From Pirellula staleyi DSM 6068 (GTDB lineage Bacteria; Planctomycetota; Planctomycetia; Pirellulales; Pirellulaceae): 64,000 nucleotides of DNA. The notes below the pieces were generated by a model that made no database searches, was not told where the DNA came from, and was given only the letters and a program-made list of their open reading frames with translations. Location: assembly GCA_945900945.1 (NCBI GenBank), contig CAMDKL010000003.1, forward strand, positions 38,197 through 102,196, given 5' to 3'. The translations under genes and the position numbers were made by a program. Positions 62,371 to 64,000 of the stretch are shown here, piece by piece (positions within the stretch are counted from its first letter, which is position 1; each line of letters starts with the position of its first letter).

Positions 62371-63750
62371 ATGGACAGACGCAGAGTCATTCAGAGCTTG
62401 GTCGGCGGTTCGATACTGATGCCAGGACTGATGTCGCAATTGCTAGGGGAAGACGGCGGGTCTGCGGGCACTTCATCCGATCCACTTGCACCCAAACCAT
62501 CGCATTTTCCTGCGAAAGCCAAGCGAGTCATCTTCATCTTTTCAAATGGCGGCGTTTCCCACATGGATACGTTTGATCACAAGCCGGAGCTATTCCGAGC
62601 CGATGGAAAGAAAAAGGGAGTTGGAGGTGGGCTCTCGAATCAGGAGCGGGTGTTGCTTAAACCGCTTTGGGACTTCAAACCGGGTGGCAAATGCGGAACC
62701 CTGGTAAGCGATCTGTTTCCTCATTTGCGTCAGTGCATGGACGACATTTGCCTGATCAAGTCGATGAAATCGGATGACAACGAGCACTACCAAGCTACCC
62801 TTGCGATCCACACGGGCTCGTTTTTCTTTTCGAGGCCTAGCATTGGCTCTTGGATCAGTTTCGGACTTGGTACTGTCAATAACAACCTGCCGTCGTTCGT
62901 GGTGTTAGCCAAAGAACTACCCTATGCAGGCACTCAAGTCTTTGCGAATGACTTCTTGCCCGCGTACCATCAAGGAGTAAGGGTTGTCCCAGGTGCGGAG
63001 CCGATTCCAAACTTGGATCGTCGAACAAGTCGTCGAGATATCCAGCAGTTGGAGTTGGAGTTTGCGGCTTCGTTCAATCAACGCCACTTGGCAGACCGTT
63101 CCGGAGAGCAAGAACTTGCAGCGCGGATTCGAACCTTTGAAACCGCCTTCAAGATGCAGAGCGAGGCCAAAGAAGTCTTTGACCTGTCAGGCGAATCGCA
63201 GGACACGCTTGACTTGTATGGTCTCAAGCCCGGCGAGTCAACTGGCTTCGGATGGAAATGCCTCGTCGCTCGTAGGCTAGCCGAACGGGGCGTGCGATTC
63301 ATTGAACTGATTGATGGCAGTTCAAGCAAGAACTGGGACCAACATGGCAACATGGCCGAACACGCGGACCATGCTAAAGTGATCGATCAGCCGATCGCGG
63401 GATTGCTCAAAGATCTCAAGCAACGGGGAATGCTGGACGACACGTTAGTCGTATGGGCGACCGAGTTTGGGCGCACTCCAGGTGTTGACGGTGACAAAGG
63501 CCGCGGGCATCATAGCGCCTGTTTCAGTTCATGGTTAGCAGGTGCTGGCGTGAAACCTGGAATATCCTACGGGGCGACAGACGAAACTGGCGCAACCGTG
63601 GCTGAAAACAAGGTCCATGTGCATGACTTCCACGCGACTATTTTGCATTTGCTCGGCATCGACCATACGAAATTGACGTACCGCCACGGCGGTCGAGACT
63701 ACCGTCTAACGGATGTTCATGGAAATGTTGTCCGCGAGATACTTGGGTAA
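62371..63750 (+). CDS. DUF1501 family exported protein
   Basis: The regular partner of DUF1549/DUF1553 proteins, 459 residues from the ATG at 62371. The N-terminus MDRRRVIQSLVGGSILMPG has a twin-arginine-like signal, so Tat export is likely. The body has the sulfatase/alkaline-phosphatase-like fold of the family: VIFIFSNGGVSHMDTFDHKP near residue 50, NWDQHGNMAEH, DDTLVVWATEFGRTPG, GRGHHSACFSSW, and HDFHATILHLLGIDHTKLTY. Metal-binding His and Asp residues are retained. Biochemical activity is unknown. It starts 7 bases after the DUF1553 stop codon and is certainly co-transcribed with it. Confidence 0.93.
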   Translation: MDRRRVIQSLVGGSILMPGLMSQLLGEDGGSAGTSSDPLAPKPSHFPAKAKRVIFIFSNGGVSHMDTFDHKPELFRADGKKKGVGGGLSNQERVLLKPLWDFKPGGKCGTLVSDLFPHLRQCMDDICLIKSMKSDDNEHYQATLAIHTGSFFFSRPSIGSWISFGLGTVNNNLPSFVVLAKELPYAGTQVFANDFLPAYHQGVRVVPGAEPIPNLDRRTSRRDIQQLELEFAASFNQRHLADRSGEQELAARIRTFETAFKMQSEAKEVFDLSGESQDTLDLYGLKPGESTGFGWKCLVARRLAERGVRFIELIDGSSSKNWDQHGNMAEHADHAKVIDQPIAGLLKDLKQRGMLDDTLVVWATEFGRTPGVDGDKGRGHHSACFSSWLAGAGVKPGISYGATDETGATVAENKVHVHDFHATILHLLGIDHTKLTYRHGGRDYRLTDVHGNVVREILG

Positions 63751-64000
63751 TCGGAAGACCGACGCGACAATTGCACAAATGCCAGCCCATATTCGGCTTG
63801 TTGGACGATGCTGCCATGACGGTTCCATGAAAAGTTGAGCCCCCTTAATAAAGAACAGACATCCTCTCAATGATTTCATGAATGCATGCTGAGTAAATAG
63901 GGCCCTCCATCAAAAACGGAGGCGACTTGCATCCTTGGTAGGGCGCTAAAGCAATTCGCAAAACGCTAGCGATATGAAAATCCACGATTGGAAACGACAT

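Overview
The window looks like a chromosomal segment of a planctomycete, most likely from the Pirellulales. The evidence is the combination of secreted heme-binding DUF1549/DUF1553 and DUF1501 proteins, a PVC-type membrane dehydrogenase fused to cytochrome c, Tat-exported Gfo/Idh oxidoreductases, a PQQ-like propeller protein, an exosortase, an oversized signal peptidase I and a Ser/Thr kinase with a large predicted outer domain. Genes sit on both strands in short operons, base composition looks balanced by eye, and no rRNA, tRNA, IS element, prophage or CRISPR array could be supported.

Layout. 1-5.9 kb: start of a secreted protein (cut by the window edge), CCA tRNA nucleotidyltransferase, a divergent Mur-ligase-like protein and a double-domain esterase. 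6-13.3 kb: secreted eukaryote-type cyclophilin, YugP-like membrane protease, a beta-propeller protein, then a minus-strand group of secreted helical-repeat protein, PQQ-like protein and aroA, plus a TPR protein. 13.4-16.7 kb: Tat-exported oxidoreductase, pgk and a small zinc-ribbon protein. 17-25 kb: a minus-strand run of rplU, aroK, prepilin peptidase, TgpA-like transglutaminase, exosortase and TPR protein. 25.2-34.8 kb: PcrA-like helicase, an HTH-receiver regulator, a secreted nuclease-fold protein between two clusters of inverted repeats, a Gfo/Idh-ThuA fusion and a transmembrane kinase.

35-44.5 kb: SDR enzyme and coiled-coil protein, then xseB, a polyprenyl diphosphate synthase, dxs and nadK (isoprenoid precursors and NADP), a flavodoxin remnant, a NUDIX hydrolase, cobalamin adenosyltransferase and a DnaQ-BRCT exonuclease. 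44.5-52.5 kb: pyruvate dehydrogenase E1 and E2, giant signal peptidase I, LptB-like ATPase, a hairpin-forming repeat and a stand-alone RNA polymerase alpha C-terminal-domain protein. 52.7-64 kb: PVC dehydrogenase-cytochrome, an orphan DUF433 protein, a gene apparently split by a stop codon, a SLOG-fold protein, a 3-hydroxyacyl-CoA dehydrogenase, a Uma2 nuclease whose last residues come from a dispersed repeat, and the DUF1549/DUF1553 plus DUF1501 pair.

The most distinctive parts are the exosortase, transglutaminase and prepilin-peptidase operon (a probable surface-protein sorting unit), the signal peptidase with a zinc ribbon and a domain of about 400 residues inside its catalytic fold, two small dispersed palindromic repeat families, and the stand-alone alpha-CTD protein. 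No clearly new defence or mobile system was found. All function calls come from motif and family recognition by eye, without database searches.
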